A model generated the notes under the pieces. It saw only the letters and a program-made list of their open reading frames with translations, was not told where the DNA came from and searched no databases. From assembly GCA_027625915.1 (NCBI GenBank), contig JANTQA010000012.1, positions 11,556,501 to 11,620,500 of the forward strand: a stretch of 64,000 nt of DNA, read 5' to 3'. Each line of letters starts with the position of its first letter. Within the stretch, counting starts at the first letter, position 1. Made by a program: the position numbers and the translations under genes. Positions 38,895 to 50,185 of this stretch are shown piece by piece. Origin of the DNA: Anaeramoeba flamelloides (Eukaryota; Metamonada; Anaeramoebidae).

Positions 38895-41800
38895 CTATTA
38901 TTTTTAAATCAAGTTTAAATACAAAATTGTAATAAAAATTAAGATGTTAAATAATTATTTTTTTTTTTATTTGTAAAAGTGAAAAATAAAAATATATAGG
39001 GAATCTTTCAAAATATTGTTAACTAAAAATTAATGGAAATTGGGGAATTGGGGAAGTGCCTTAGATTGTTGCAGAGTACCACCAAGTGTCGCAGAGCACC
39101 GTAGAGTGCCTAGGTTTTCCAGAATTCAAAATAATTGAGTAAAGTCCAAGATTTTTCTCAATTCTTTTGAATTTTGGAAAACCTAACAGCAGTTTTATTG
39201 AGTTTTTTTTTTTTGGAAAATCTATTGATTTTCGTTAGGTTTTTTTTTTTTGAAATTATTTCGAAAAAGTAAAAAAAACCTAGAACACTTCACAAATAAA
39301 CAGAAAACTCAAGAAAAGCGAACGGCAGTTTTCTATGTTTTCTCGGGAATTTCTGTTTATCTTTAAAATTTATTGATTTTCTTTAGGTTTTTTTTACTTT
39401 TCGAAATAAACCGAAAATTTTAATAAATTTTAGGTTTATTTCTAAAGTAAAAAAAGCCGAGAACACTTCACAAATAAAATAGAAAACTCGAGAAAACAGA
39501 ACCTTGTTTTTTTTGAATTTAAATTTATTTAATTAAATCAAAGATCCAATTAAATAAATTTGAATCCTGGAAAAGTTAACGTCATGTTTGGATTCAAAAC
39601 ACCCATTGAATATAGGTCACGGCTCTCCTTGTAATTGTTTTCTCATTAAAAAAAGAAAAATCAAATAAATTATTTCTTGTTTTTATGAGTTGAATTAAGT
39701 TGTTATTTTGATTTGAAAAACAATTTTAAAGATTAATAAACTGCTGATAAAGTATTAACCAATTGTTTCTGGAGTTTCTATTCTACAAAGAAATATCTAC
39801 AATTTTTAAAGTGGGTTTTGAGATTTCTTTCTCTAAATCTATAATTTATTGTAATATTCAGGGTTTTTTACGATGAATTTTTTTTTTTAATTTTACTTTT
39901 AAATCAAATTGACATCTATCTAGATTCAACTAGCTTGAATAAATTAATAATTTATTTGTTTTGATTTTTTGTTACATTTTTATATTTTGAAAAATTATTT
40001 ATAAAATGTGTTTTTATTTATTTTTTAACATAAACCATTTTCCAGACAAAGGGTACCAGTTTTATTAAAGAAATAATATAAATTCTATTATTTTTTTCAA
40101 TATTCTTTTCAAAATAAATTTTCAGTTTTTAGATCAGAATCATTTTTTCTAATTTAGTCAACATACCATTTTTTTGAATTTTTTTTTTTTTTGTTTTTTG
40201 TTTTTTGCTTTTCTTTCTTTTTTTTTTTTTATTTTTCTTTTTTTTTTCTGTTTTATTTTATAAAAAAAGTCTAATTCGAAAAAAAAATAATTGTGAAAAC
40301 CCAAATTAACATAAAGAAACTTGAGGTTATGTAATTTCTTTTCAAATGAATACATTTTCTATAAAAAAAATCTAATTGTTAAAAATTTGAGTTTTTCTAA
40401 AGAACTTGAGAAATTTTGGAAGAGATTTTCCAGATGATGGCGTGACAAAAATTTTTTTTTATCATATTATTTTTTTTCAAAAATTTATAATTTATAAAGT
40501 ATTTCTTTAAGGAATATCAACTTTTCTCTGAAGTTTATTATTTTTCTTATTTCTAATTAATCTTATATTAGTCAGTTCGAAAAAAAAAAATGAATTTTTC
40601 ATTTGTGGCCGGTTCCCTATGATTGAAATGGAGTTTATTGTTGAAAAAAGTTCAACATGTTTTTTTAATTTGGAAAAATGTTGAAAATGAAAAGTAAGAT
40701 CTAAATGATAAAAGAAAAAATAAATGATCAAAGACAAAATGGAGTATTAACAGAATAAAAGTTTTTTTTTAATACTATCTTCTTATTATGGGTTTTTATT
40801 TGATTGATCAATTTTCTAAAATTTGTTCAAAAAATTGACTATTTTTGAGATCTCCAAAACAACAAATTGAATTTCAATAAAAAAGGTAGATCGAAATTGT
40901 AATTGTTGGTTTGATTGAAAATAATAAAATGAATTATTCTTTCAAGTTGATTTGTTTGTTCTTTTTATATGAATTGCTTTGTATTTTCAGATTCTCTTGA
41001 TGTTTCCAAATTAAAAAACGTGTTTAACTTTTTTTCTACAACAATATTTTTTCAAAAAATCAAAAGCAGTTTTTATAAACGTATTACCAAAAAAGTTTTT
41101 TAAACAAATACTGAAAATAGGTCTCATGGAGTTTGTAAACTGTTTTCGAGATACCTTTGTAAACTTGTTATGCCACCTTTTTTGAAAATAACTTTACCAC
41201 CCAAAAAAGAATATATATATTTATATAGGGCTTTCGCCTCAAAGAGAAATTTAAATTCATACAACGATGATAGCATATTTAAAAACATATTGTCTTTTGT
41301 TTTATACAGATTAAAATAAAATTTTACCTAATAATACATTTCTATCTTTCAAATACATTTAAATAATTTTATTTAATTACTTTTTCGATTTTTTCTAGTA
41401 TTTAAATCATATTTCATTTTGTATAATAGAATTAAACAACTTTATTCAAAGTAATGGAATACGATTTAATAGGGGAAAAGCACTGTAAAATTATTTAAAA
41501 TCATGATTCTAAAATAATTTGAACTAGTCAAAACCAAAAAAAATGTCAAATAGAAAAAAATTGTCAAAATTGGTTTTAATTGTAAAATGGTAGTAGTGAA
41601 AAGGAAAATTTTTCAAAAATATTATTACTTATTTTTCACTCAGCAATATAGATATATCTGAAATTAAAATTCCACAAACTTGACTAATACCTATTGTTAA
41701 ACTCTTAAAGCGAATTTCAAAATTGGAAAATTATAGAAACATCAACAATTCTCAAAAATTCAATTTTACCAATGTTTACAATTAAATCTCAAATTAGGAA

Positions 41801-42362
41801 AATTGAATAGACTTATTTTTTGGTTTTATCTGTTGTTTTGAATTCTATTTTAATTCTAATAATCAATCTAATTTTTAGACTTGTTTTTTGTTTTTAAATG
41901 AAGCGAAAAAGACATTAAAAAATATTTGAAATGGAGACTTTTATCGGTATTTTACTCTGAAAAAATGGTTTTTGAGCATAATTAGTCATCAGTAAAGATG
42001 CGCTTTTTGCTGTGAAAATAAAAAGTTTTTTTCTTTTGGTTCCGTTTTATCTCATTTTTATGTTAAAAATTTGATTGGTTATTGTTTTTGATTTTTGAAA
42101 AAAAATTAAAAAAAAAATTTGTAGGTTCCTTCTTTCGAAATAAAATTTAATTTCTTTTCTGTTTCCTTAAAACTCTGTCTCAGAAAGTTGGTAAACCAAG
42201 CTAAGTTTTCCAACTCAAACCAATGTTCGTTTTAAAATAATTAGTAATTAATTTGTTGAAAAACAAAAAGTTTCATCAATTATCCAAAAGCTTTCAGAAC
42301 TTTGAATGGAACAGTTTAAATAATTGTAAAGGACACTTCGTTTTATCTTTGTGAAAATGAAT
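38895..42362. other. No complete gene; repeats, probable 5' intron of the E2F-like gene
   Basis: Should hold the missing upstream exon(s) of the E2F-like gene, which I could not identify. Contains palindromic family copy 3 (39050-39585), a weak R2 copy (about 40090-40250, long T-rich tract) and a stretch at 41530-41910 that matches 59360-59700 (GTCAAATAGAAAAAAAT, CTTAAAG, TTTTTCACT). Around 41100-41200 both strands hold short protein-like frames, not resolved. Confidence 0.4.
39050..39585. repeat. Palindromic family, copy 3
   Basis: Begins with a short tandem of GTCGCAGAGCACC and GTAGAGTGCC words, then the hairpin core (TTTTCCAGAATTCAAAATAA with its partner TCTTTTGAATTTTGGAAAA), then long inverted modules GAAATAAACCGAAAATTTTA / TAAATTTTAGGTTTATTT and CCTAGAACACTTCACAAATA. 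It is one of the two longest members. Confidence 0.65.
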
Positions 42363-43039
42363 TTAAAAGGTATTTGGAGGATTTTTTTTTTTTTTTTTTT
42401 TTTGATTAAGTTTTGAACTATTAGGTGAGACTAAACAAATAAAAGAAATTTCAAATGAAAGAGAATTCCAGTAATTATGAAAAAAACATAACACTCATCC
42501 AAAGTTTCTTTTTTTTTTTTTTTGTTCTTTTGTTTTGTTTTGTGTACGGTAAAAATGTAAAAGCACTTACTTTTTTGTAAAAGTTTCATCATCTGAAAAC
42601 CAAGAACTCCAATAGTCTTAAAAGATCTTGAGTTTTCAAGAGGGCAGTTTGATCCACGAGGATTAAAAACTTGTGTTTTAATTTCAGACAAGTCGACCCA
42701 ACCTTGTTTCTTTTTAAAAAGATCTAGAGGAAGATCCTTGCGCGCAAATATTTGAACCCACACATAACTTAAAAAAAATTGTTGGTTCAAAATTGAATTG
42801 CTTGTTCGTGTAGGTTGTGATTTTTGAATTGGGAATAACAAGACTCCATTCTGTAGCAAAATGTATTGGATTTTGGTCAGGTTCCTTTGAATTGTGACGC
42901 TATTCTGCTGGTTTGGGTGTAGTTTTTCGGTTAGGAAAGATGCTGTAATTTTTTTAAAATTGAAATTTTCATTTGCAGAAACTTTCGAATACAAATATTC
43001 CCCAAACTCCCAAACAAGTGAATAAAATTCTTGGTTCAT
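42363..43039 (-). CDS. Two-exon gene of unknown function, 178 aa
   Basis: Exon 1 is 43039-42571 (ATG, MNQEFYSLVWEFGEYLY), donor AAAA|GTAAGT, phase 1. Exon 2 is probably 42430-42363 after TTTGTTTAG; the 140-bp intron keeps frame and the protein ends in a short poly-Lys tail (SKLNQKKKKKK) and TAA. The exon-1 protein is well-behaved: helical start, TASFLTEKLHPNQQNS, a hydrophobic middle (FFLSYVWVQIF), then DLPLDLFKKKQGWVDLSEIK. No family recognised. Exon 1 is solid by composition; exon 2 depends on a 22-nt poly-A run whose length sets the frame, so it is less certain. Confidence 0.55.
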
Positions 43040-44375
43040 ATTAACAGTAATTTCTTAAAAAGAAAATCAAAAAAAGTGTTTTAATCGAGAGAGTGAGATT
43101 ATTGAACAAAAAATTAAAAAAAATGTTTAATTTTTAAATTGCTTCTGAATTTTTAAATAATTTCAAATAATTTGAGTTAAATTTCCATTGTTTGAAATTC
43201 TCTATTAGTCTTTTAAAAACAGTTCTTTACCAACAATATTTCCAATACAAACAAATTACACAAAGATCCTTTTAATTTAAAACTCAAGAATCCTTCATTC
43301 CCAAGTTAATTAAAACTTATTCGTAATGAAAGTGTAACTAAAGTTGCTTAAATAATCATTGTAGACTTGGTAAAACGTGTGTTGTTTTCTTTAAAGACTA
43401 AACAGATAACGATCAACGAAACAGACAGTCAACAATAAGTAGATACCACATTGGTTTCTTAAAGTTTTATTATTTAAAAAGAAATATTAAAAATGAAGGA
43501 TCAAATTTAGAAAATTTATTATCAAAAAATATTGATAATTTTTCATAAAAACAAAAAATAAAAAACAAAAATTTGTCAAATTATGAAAAAATTTCGAACA
43601 AATTGCATTCCTAATTTAAAATTTTACTAAAAATATTCAGATGTTTACTATCAAAAATGATTTGAACTTAGGTATACTATTGTATATTTAAATAGAAGCT
43701 GTATCAGAACAAGAAGAAAAAAAAGCACAGCATTTATCTGAGACAAGGGTTTTATACTCTGAATACTGGTATTTTGACACATAGTAAAATTTCAAATTAT
43801 TCATTTGAATTTTGTGATAAAATTTGTTTTAAAATAAATGGAACAAAATTTTCATTCAGCTTTCCAAAAAAGATTTTAATAATCATGTTACATTTGGAAC
43901 TTTTATTTCTTAAAATCAGCTAAACCATTAATTTCCCTCTGAGAATTGGGACTTTTGATGTTTGATATTAATTATTGAGAGATGTGTTTTTAGGAAAGCT
44001 AAATGAAAATTTGGATCTTTTTATTTTGCAATTAACAGTATTTAGAAAAAAAAAGTGATTTTTAAATAAAGTAATGAGATCTCAGTAGGGTTTGTCATTT
44101 TTTTTTTCAAACTTTTGATTTGAACTATATGAAGGGTTAACCATATGATTTTAAAGTAGATAATACAACAACCAACTATTGTTATTGGTTTAAGGGGTTA
44201 CCATGTGACAGATAGAAATTAATTTAATTTAATATATTTTTTTGTAAAAAATGAGGTTTTTTTAATTTAGATTTTTTGTTCTTTCGTTAAAGACCACTTC
44301 AACAAGTAGTAATTATAGTAGTATTTCTTGATGATAAAATTATTTAATTTTGTAGAGTTAATTGTAAATATTTAC
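43040..44375. other. No firm gene; R5 copy 2 and a small foldback
   Basis: About 43400-43740 is the second copy of repeat R5. About 43841-43880 and 44000-44035 form an inverted pair (ATTTTCATTCAGCTTTCC against GGAAAGCTAAATGAAAAT). A possible tiny exon (minus strand, after ATTCTCAG, encoding REINGLADFKK and a stop) near 43915-43950 could end the gene described at 44376-46386. Confidence 0.35.
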
Positions 44376-46386
44376 CCAATAGTTGGTAAAAAGAAAAACT
44401 AATAATAGAACTTGGTTCGTAGGTATATTATCAAGGTCTAGATATTGAGGTTTTTGCGGAAGAACATTAAAAAATTAAAATAAAATAATAATAAAAAAAA
44501 TTAGAATTGTTACATTTTGAGTAAAAAAAATAAATAAATTAAATTAATTTACTCAATACCAGATCATAATCACTTAAATCAATTTCAATTGTTGGAATTC
44601 TGGTTGCAGGTAGTGAATTCATTTGGCGGTCCCATCCCTAAATATTTATTTTTTTGAAAAGTTGCTCTCATTTTATATCAATTTTCCCATACAATGAAAA
44701 ATTCTATTAATTTAGTATTCCAAAATTCTTTTAAATCTTTTTGGGAGAAATGAAAGACCAAGAAATATTCAAAAATAAAAAAAAACATCCCCCTCAAAAA
44801 GATTTTAGAGAAAAAAAAAATTAAAAATAAATTTTTAAAAAGTTCCTTTCATGTAAATACACTAGTCTATTATGTAACCTTGTAAAAAAAATAGATTGTT
44901 TACAATTTTTGAGACAAATTAAGAATTACATGTATCTATCCAAAATTTTGGTAATAGTAAAAAAGTTCCTATTTGGTTTTTGAGCTAAAAGGGGTTTTCA
45001 ATATAAAATCGGTTGGTAAATACTATCTTTCAATTTTTTAAAAAAGATCTTTTTTTGTCAATTGTATAAAATAAATAAAGATTTAGATACCATTGAAGAT
45101 CTGTTTATTTTTTCTTGAATACCTAGCCTCTGAAAATAATCGTAAAATTTGGATTTTCGAATTAAAAAATATTAATATATCAATTGTTTTAAATGATAAT
45201 AATATTAATAATATTATTTATAAACAAGATTCAAATTTTTATTAGCTCTAGTGGGTTTAATAAAACTGTGTTTGAATCTTTTAAAAAAAAATTAAATTCA
45301 TGTTTTGGAATTTGGGAAGAGTTCCGTCAAGTGTGTGGCTTTTCCAAAATTCAAAAAAATTAAGAAAAATTTTTGATTTTGCACAATTCTTTTAAATTCT
45401 GGAAAAACTAACTGGAAATAAGAGGAATTCTAAACTCCTCCCTTAAATTATAATTTAAAAAAAGTACCTTTTTCAAAAATTGAAAGATTGTATTTACCAA
45501 ACAATTTTTTGATTTAAATTGTTATTAGACTATTAAGATGATTGAGTATTAGATTTATTATGACCAAAATTTTGGATAGATACATGGAATTCTTAATTTA
45601 TCGTTAAAATAGCAAAAAATCTATTTTTGACAAGATTCCATATTTATATTTGGTACAACTATGAAAATTCTTAATAGTTTCTTGAATACTCCAGAACAAC
45701 TTTTTCATTTGAAAAGGTAAACTCAACATCAGGTTATGTATTGAAACAAATAATAAACAACTAAATTTCTTGAGTTAAAATTAAAAAATAATTTTTTAAG
45801 CTAGTAAATAAAATTTAGATTTATGAAAATTTTGATTGTGAAAAAGTTTACTTAAAAAAATTTTTTTGAGTGTCATGGGATATTGAAGCATTGAAACCAA
45901 AAAATCTATTCACTAGTATATAGGTGAAAAGAAAGCAAACCCAAAGTAAATCTGGATTGAATATTAAATATTTCAAATTTTTGATCAATTTTCGGTTTTA
46001 TTAAATTATATTTTGAATTTAGAAATGTGTTTATCTAAATACTTGAAATTAATCAAAACAATATTCAAAAAATATAGATATGAAAAGGTATTTATTTTGA
46101 ACAAATATTTTCTTTTTTTAGAAGACCAAAGACAAAAGATTACCATTCCAAATAAATTTGTTGAAATCAAGAATGAAAAAAAAAATTTCAATAAAAGCCT
46201 ATTTTTGAAGATTTGTTGATTTTATCTTCTTACTTTGTCTGAATCCAAACAATTTTCTCCTTGAATTTCTAGCCCCATTACAATTTATTATTATTTTACC
46301 AAAACATTTTGACAAATTTCTCTCCAAAATTCTTTTTTCAAATATTTTTCTCAAACCAAGTAAAAACAAAGAATATTGTTTTAAAA
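44376..46386 (-). CDS. Probable multi-exon membrane-protein gene (partial)
   Basis: Four minus-strand pieces fit together in phase. Exon a, ending 46234 (before GTAAGAAG; start uncertain, open from about 46386), encodes LSKCFGKIIINCNGARNSRR. Exon b, 45951-45852, encodes LLWVCFLFTYILVNRFFGF and then NASISHDTQK, between CAATCCAG and GTAAAC. Exon c starts at 44637 or 44599 and ends 44553, encoding IPTIEIDLSDYDLVL. Exon d, 44437-44376, encodes LDNIPTNQVLLLVFLFTNYW before GTAAAT. Phases are 1, 1 to 2, 2 to 1 (using 44599), and 1 to 0. Hydrophobic stretches in b and d suggest membrane segments. The b-c intron holds the foldback element 44860-45650. No family recognised; first and last exons not established. 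Each exon alone is weak; the phase agreement is the argument. Confidence 0.35.
44860..45650. repeat. Foldback element with about 200-bp arms
   Basis: Left arm 44860-45060 and right arm 45430-45650 are inverted copies. Shared words are AAATTAAGAATT-CATGTAT followed by CTATCCAAAATTTTGG, and TTGGTAAATAC-ATCTTTC followed by AATTTTT-AAAA. The 370-bp centre contains copy 4 of the palindromic hairpin (45310-45425). No coding capacity. Confidence 0.6.
45310..45425. repeat. Palindromic family, copy 4 (core), nested in the foldback element
   Basis: Reads GTTCCGTCAAGTGTGTGGCT, then CTTTTCCAAAATTCAAAAAA, an AT loop, and the partner AATTCTTTTAAATTCTGGAA. The long modules of copies 2, 3 and 5 are absent. 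Confidence 0.55.
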
Positions 46387-46389
46387 ATC

Positions 46390-48655
46390 AAAATAAATGG
46401 ATCTAATTCTCAATAATCCAAAAAAAACTCACAAAAGATTCGACCCGGAATAATTAATAAATTGATTTTATAAATTAAAATTTATTTTTATTTGTTATGA
46501 GTTTTCAATTCAATAAAAAAATAATATTAATCAAATTAAATAATGGCATCAATAAATCTTTCTTCTTAGGAGGAATTAAAAAAATATCATTTTTTCTTTG
46601 ACACAAACTAGAATCCGATAAACCAAATGACAGTAAGGACTTTTAAACTCATTTTGGAAATTCTTTAGAAATCAGAAGTAATTCCTTTGATAAAAAATTT
46701 CCAATAAAAAGTTTTTCCATCAAGAATTTAAAAAAAAAACCAAATAAAGAATAAGTAAGTGTGTAAAATGTTATAGATAAGATCAAGTAAATATAAGGAT
46801 TTTATTAATTTTTTTTGATCATTTCTTTCTGTTTTTTGATTTACATTTTTTTAATTTGTATGTAAATATATTATCCTCAGAGATCTGACACTTCTGTATT
46901 TATTAAAATATTTGTTTAAAGAAAGGATCTGAATTATTCAGTTTGGTATAAACGGTGGAACTTAAAATTGGTAAACTGTGCTTACCCCCTTATTAAATTT
47001 ATTTTTTCTATTAACCAAAATCTCCATAACTTCAATTTTGTTTTGTAAATAAGAATTGGTCTAATTTTATCCATTGTTATTTTTCATTAATTTGTAAAGT
47101 TCCCAAAAAGATTGCATTATTGGAATTTTTAAAAAATATAAAAATGTAAAATTTGTAATCATAATATTAAAATGAAATCCTTTTTTTTATCAAACATTTT
47201 AAACTTGTTTTTGTACCTTTTAAGAAAAATTTTAACAAAAATATCAAAAATTATTTTATTTTTGTTCCTTGAAAAAAAAAAAAGAATTTTTATTTGTTAC
47301 CAAAGCTATATTAAATAAAAAAAAAAAAAAATCTATTGATTTTCTTTCAATGTAAAAGATTTTTCCGACAATAAATAAACACAAAAACATGAGGATTGAA
47401 TAAAAACGTGATTAAAACTAAAATTCCACAAAGAAAAAGCCTTAAATATTTATTTTTTCAGAAAAAATGAAATCCATTTTAAAAATAAAAAATCAATTAT
47501 TAATTATTAAATGTTGGTGAATGAAGATTCTATTAAAACCCAAATTAAAACAAGATAAAAATCTATCCTCAATATTGATATAAAAAAGAATCATTTAATT
47601 GTGTGAATTATAAAAAAAGAATTATTTGTGTTTTTCTAATACAAAAAAGAATCAAAACTTTAACTCTAATGTTACATTAATTAATCCACAAAACGAAGGA
47701 TTAACTTGAAAAATTTTCTCAACAAAATAGAATCAAATTTCATCAACAAATTTTTCTTCAAAAAAAACAATAAAATATGACTAAAAAAGTTGTTTTAAAA
47801 AAGTCCTAAAAATAGTCCTCTTGATGTTTAACATCTATTTTAAATATTCCATTCAAAATCACTTTTGATCACACTTTTTTAAAATTACTTGATGCTCAGA
47901 ATTCAATTACATTAAAAAAAAAAAAAAAAAAAAAACAAATCCAAACAAAAAAATTTTTTTTTTCAAGAAATCACCCAAAATCCTGTAATCAGATTTTGGA
48001 AAATTGTATACCTTTTTGATTTATTTATTTATCTTTTTAGATTTATATTTTATAGGTTTATAAATGTAGTCTCATAATTTTTTTTTAGAATTTGATTTAA
48101 AATCACCAAGTGAAAATTTTTTTCGTTTTGATATCAATATAAAAGCAAGAGAATGAAAATATTCACTCTTTACAAAATATATTATTGAAAAATATGAAAT
48201 TATGAAGAATGAAAAATTGTGCTAATAAAAATCAGTAGATTAGCACAAATAAAAGTTGTTTGTATGATTTTGCACATGAATATTTTAGTTGATCTCAATG
48301 CGTAAAATTCTACACATATTTTTTGTTATTGGTAATTGTCAAAATTAATTCGCCAAAAAAATTACATTTCCGTTTTCCAATAAGAATATATCTGAGGAAT
48401 CAATGTTTTTGTTTAATTCCTCAAATTCGTAAATTTAATTTCTTTTTTATTTGTTCAGGTTTAGAACAATTAAATAAAATTAATTATTATATTTAAGGAA
48501 CAGAAAATGTAATTATTTTATAAAAACATTTTTTCATTTATCGTCAAAAAAATATGTGTATAATTCTTCACGCTGTGATCTTACATAATGCATTATTGAT
48601 ATCTATTAAAAAAAATAAGAATAATTAGGATAATTTGAAACAACAGACAGTAAAA
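46390..48655. other. No gene recognised
   Basis: AT-rich DNA with no convincing exon. About 47775-47870 resembles 49755-49860 inside the DCP2 intron (AAGTCCTAAAAATAGTC, GATG/GAAGATT then AACATCTA). Nothing else named. Confidence 0.4.

Positions 48656-48657
<2 letters not shown>

Positions 48658-48702
<45 letters not shown>
48658..48702 (+). repeat. Poly-A run of about 45 nt beside the DCP2 stop codon
   Basis: An uninterrupted A run on the plus strand, that is a poly-T run starting about 26 nt after the DCP2 stop on the gene strand. Its orientation is opposite to a retroposed poly-A tail for that gene. Run length may be an assembly estimate. Confidence 0.85.
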
Positions 48703-48706
<4 letters not shown>

Positions 48707-48755
48707 AATTCTTGTTCCGAAGATCTGTTAGTTATACACTTGATTAGAATTGCTC
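48703..48755 (-). terminator. Stem-loop spanning the DCP2 stop codon
   Basis: GAGCAATTCT at 48703-48712 and its exact complement AGAATTGCTC at 48746-48755, loop 33 nt, with a long poly-T (gene strand) directly after. It could be a 3'-end or decay-related RNA structure; a chance repeat is also possible. Confidence 0.3.
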
Positions 48756-50050
48756 AAGATTGATGTTAAATCAATTTTAAACCCCCCCCCATTACTTCTT
48801 TTACTTTTTTTGAACTTGATCCAATTTAATAAAGCAGGATAATGTTTTGAGAAAACCATATTTGTCTCTTTTAAAGGTACTTTGTCAATAGGAAACCATT
48901 GTATTTTTTGAATTTCGTTTCTTGTTTCGGTGTAGAATTCCTGCTTAGGGTTTACATCTGTGATGATGTACATATATGAAAAAGTGGAATTCACTTTCTT
49001 TTTCAAGCAATTCTTGTCCAAGATCTTTCCTGTAAGATCGTACCCGATCTCTTCTCGAGTTTCTCGAATAACACAATCCATTGGATTTTCATCACAGCTT
49101 TCTAAAGTTCCCTTTGGGAAGCCCCACTTCCCCTTGAGTTTTTTCCCATTGCCTACCCCCAATACGAGCAAAACCTTTTTCAAGTCTGGTGTTAAAAGGA
49201 TCGAGCCACATTTCGGCTGTTTATTTCGGTATTTTTTGTGCTTTTGGATCATGCCCCCCTCTTTCCGTTGTTTCAGTGGCTTGTACAGTCTGAACATCTC
49301 ACGGCATATTTTTTCAAGCGTTAAATTTGGCAAATGTGCATATTCCTTCTGATAAAAATCTTTATAAAACCAGAGTGACTTGCGCATATTCTCAATTAAA
49401 TCGATTTCCCAATTTTCTTCATTGTAATTTGTGTTGATCACAAAGCGGCTATGGCAAGAGTGCGTCGTAAAATCAGGAATTTGTTGTGTTTTTGTTTGGA
49501 AGAAGAGAATAAATGGATGGTGCAATAAAAGAGATCGAAAAATGAGACAAAGAGCGTTTTTGAAAAGAGCGTTTGGAAAAAAGAAAGCATTTTTTTTTTT
49601 TTAACTTTTATTTTGTTTTTGAATTTCGTTGTTGATTTTTTTTGATGGTGGTCACAAAAAAATGATAGGAAACAAAACAGTTTCACAAACAACTTTTTTG
49701 TTTTGTAATGTGTTTTTTATCTTGAAATTTTTTTGCTTTGTAAAGTCATTTTAAAAAAGTGTGAACAAAAAAAGTTTTTGAAAAAGGACTAAAAATAGTC
49801 AGATTGAAGATTGACATCTACTATTTTAGTGATTCCTTTTGAAAACTTTTTAAGTCATCTATTTTTTAAAAAGTAGTTTATTTTTTCGTTCTTTTGGATG
49901 AAAATGGATTTTGAAGAAAAAAGGAAAAGTTTATCTTTTTTTTTTTTTTTTTTTTTTTTTTGGAGGCAAAAAGAAAAATAAAAAGAAAAATCCAAAAAAA
50001 AGTTACCTAAGAAGATCTTTAAAAATTTTTACTTGGAGTTCTCTTGTCAT
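48728..50050 (-). CDS. DCP2: mRNA-decapping enzyme subunit 2 (Nudix hydrolase)
   Basis: Removes the m7GDP cap from mRNA, committing it to 5'-3' decay in the cytoplasm (P bodies). Exon 1 is 50050-50007, ATG then MTRELQVKIFKDLL, donor GTAACT. Exon 2 is 49448-48728 after GCCATAG; the 558-bp intron is phase 2 and restores the family motif DLLSRFVINT. The product is 254 aa: regulatory helical domain about residues 1-90 (LWFYKDFY, the box-A-like WFYxDF motif), Nudix fold about 95-240 with the Nudix box GTLESCDENPMDC then VIRETREEIGY carrying the catalytic REXXEE glutamates. The spacing G-x6-E has one residue more than the usual G-x5-E. It lacks the long disordered C-terminal tail of animal and yeast DCP2. 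Exon 1 overlaps another same-strand ORF. A 10-bp inverted repeat spans the stop. Confidence 0.9.
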
Positions 50051-50185
50051 CTTTTTTGAAATTAGTATTTTTCAAATTTTGGCTTAAAGAATCGAAAATT
50101 TTTTTTGTTTTTTTATTAGACGATCGTTGTTGTATTAAATACAGTTCGTATTTGTTTTCAATTTCTTCGATAAAATTCCCTAGAT
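50019..50185 (-). CDS. Candidate last exon overlapping DCP2 exon 1
   Basis: After a good acceptor (AACTGTTACAG) the frame, phase 1, encodes about 55 residues with protein-like composition (LGNFIEEIENKYELYLIQQR, then a Lys/Ser/Asn-rich tail ending KRTPSKNF) and stops at 50019-50021, 30 nt inside the DCP2 coding exon in another frame. A phase-1 donor ATGA|GTAACA lies upstream near 50347-50353, which would make a tiny first exon, but this is speculative. It could be a small gene, an alternative DCP2 leader or chance. Family not recognised. Confidence 0.3.

Noticed and set aside
46025-46219. Plus-strand ORF with a possible 34-nt intron
   Set aside because: It remains open with or without the intron, has no recognisable family, and lies inside the probable minus-strand gene at 44376-46386.
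48960-49692. ORFs on the opposite strand and in other frames around DCP2
   Set aside because: They are shadows of the DCP2 exon, or intron sequence between its exons.
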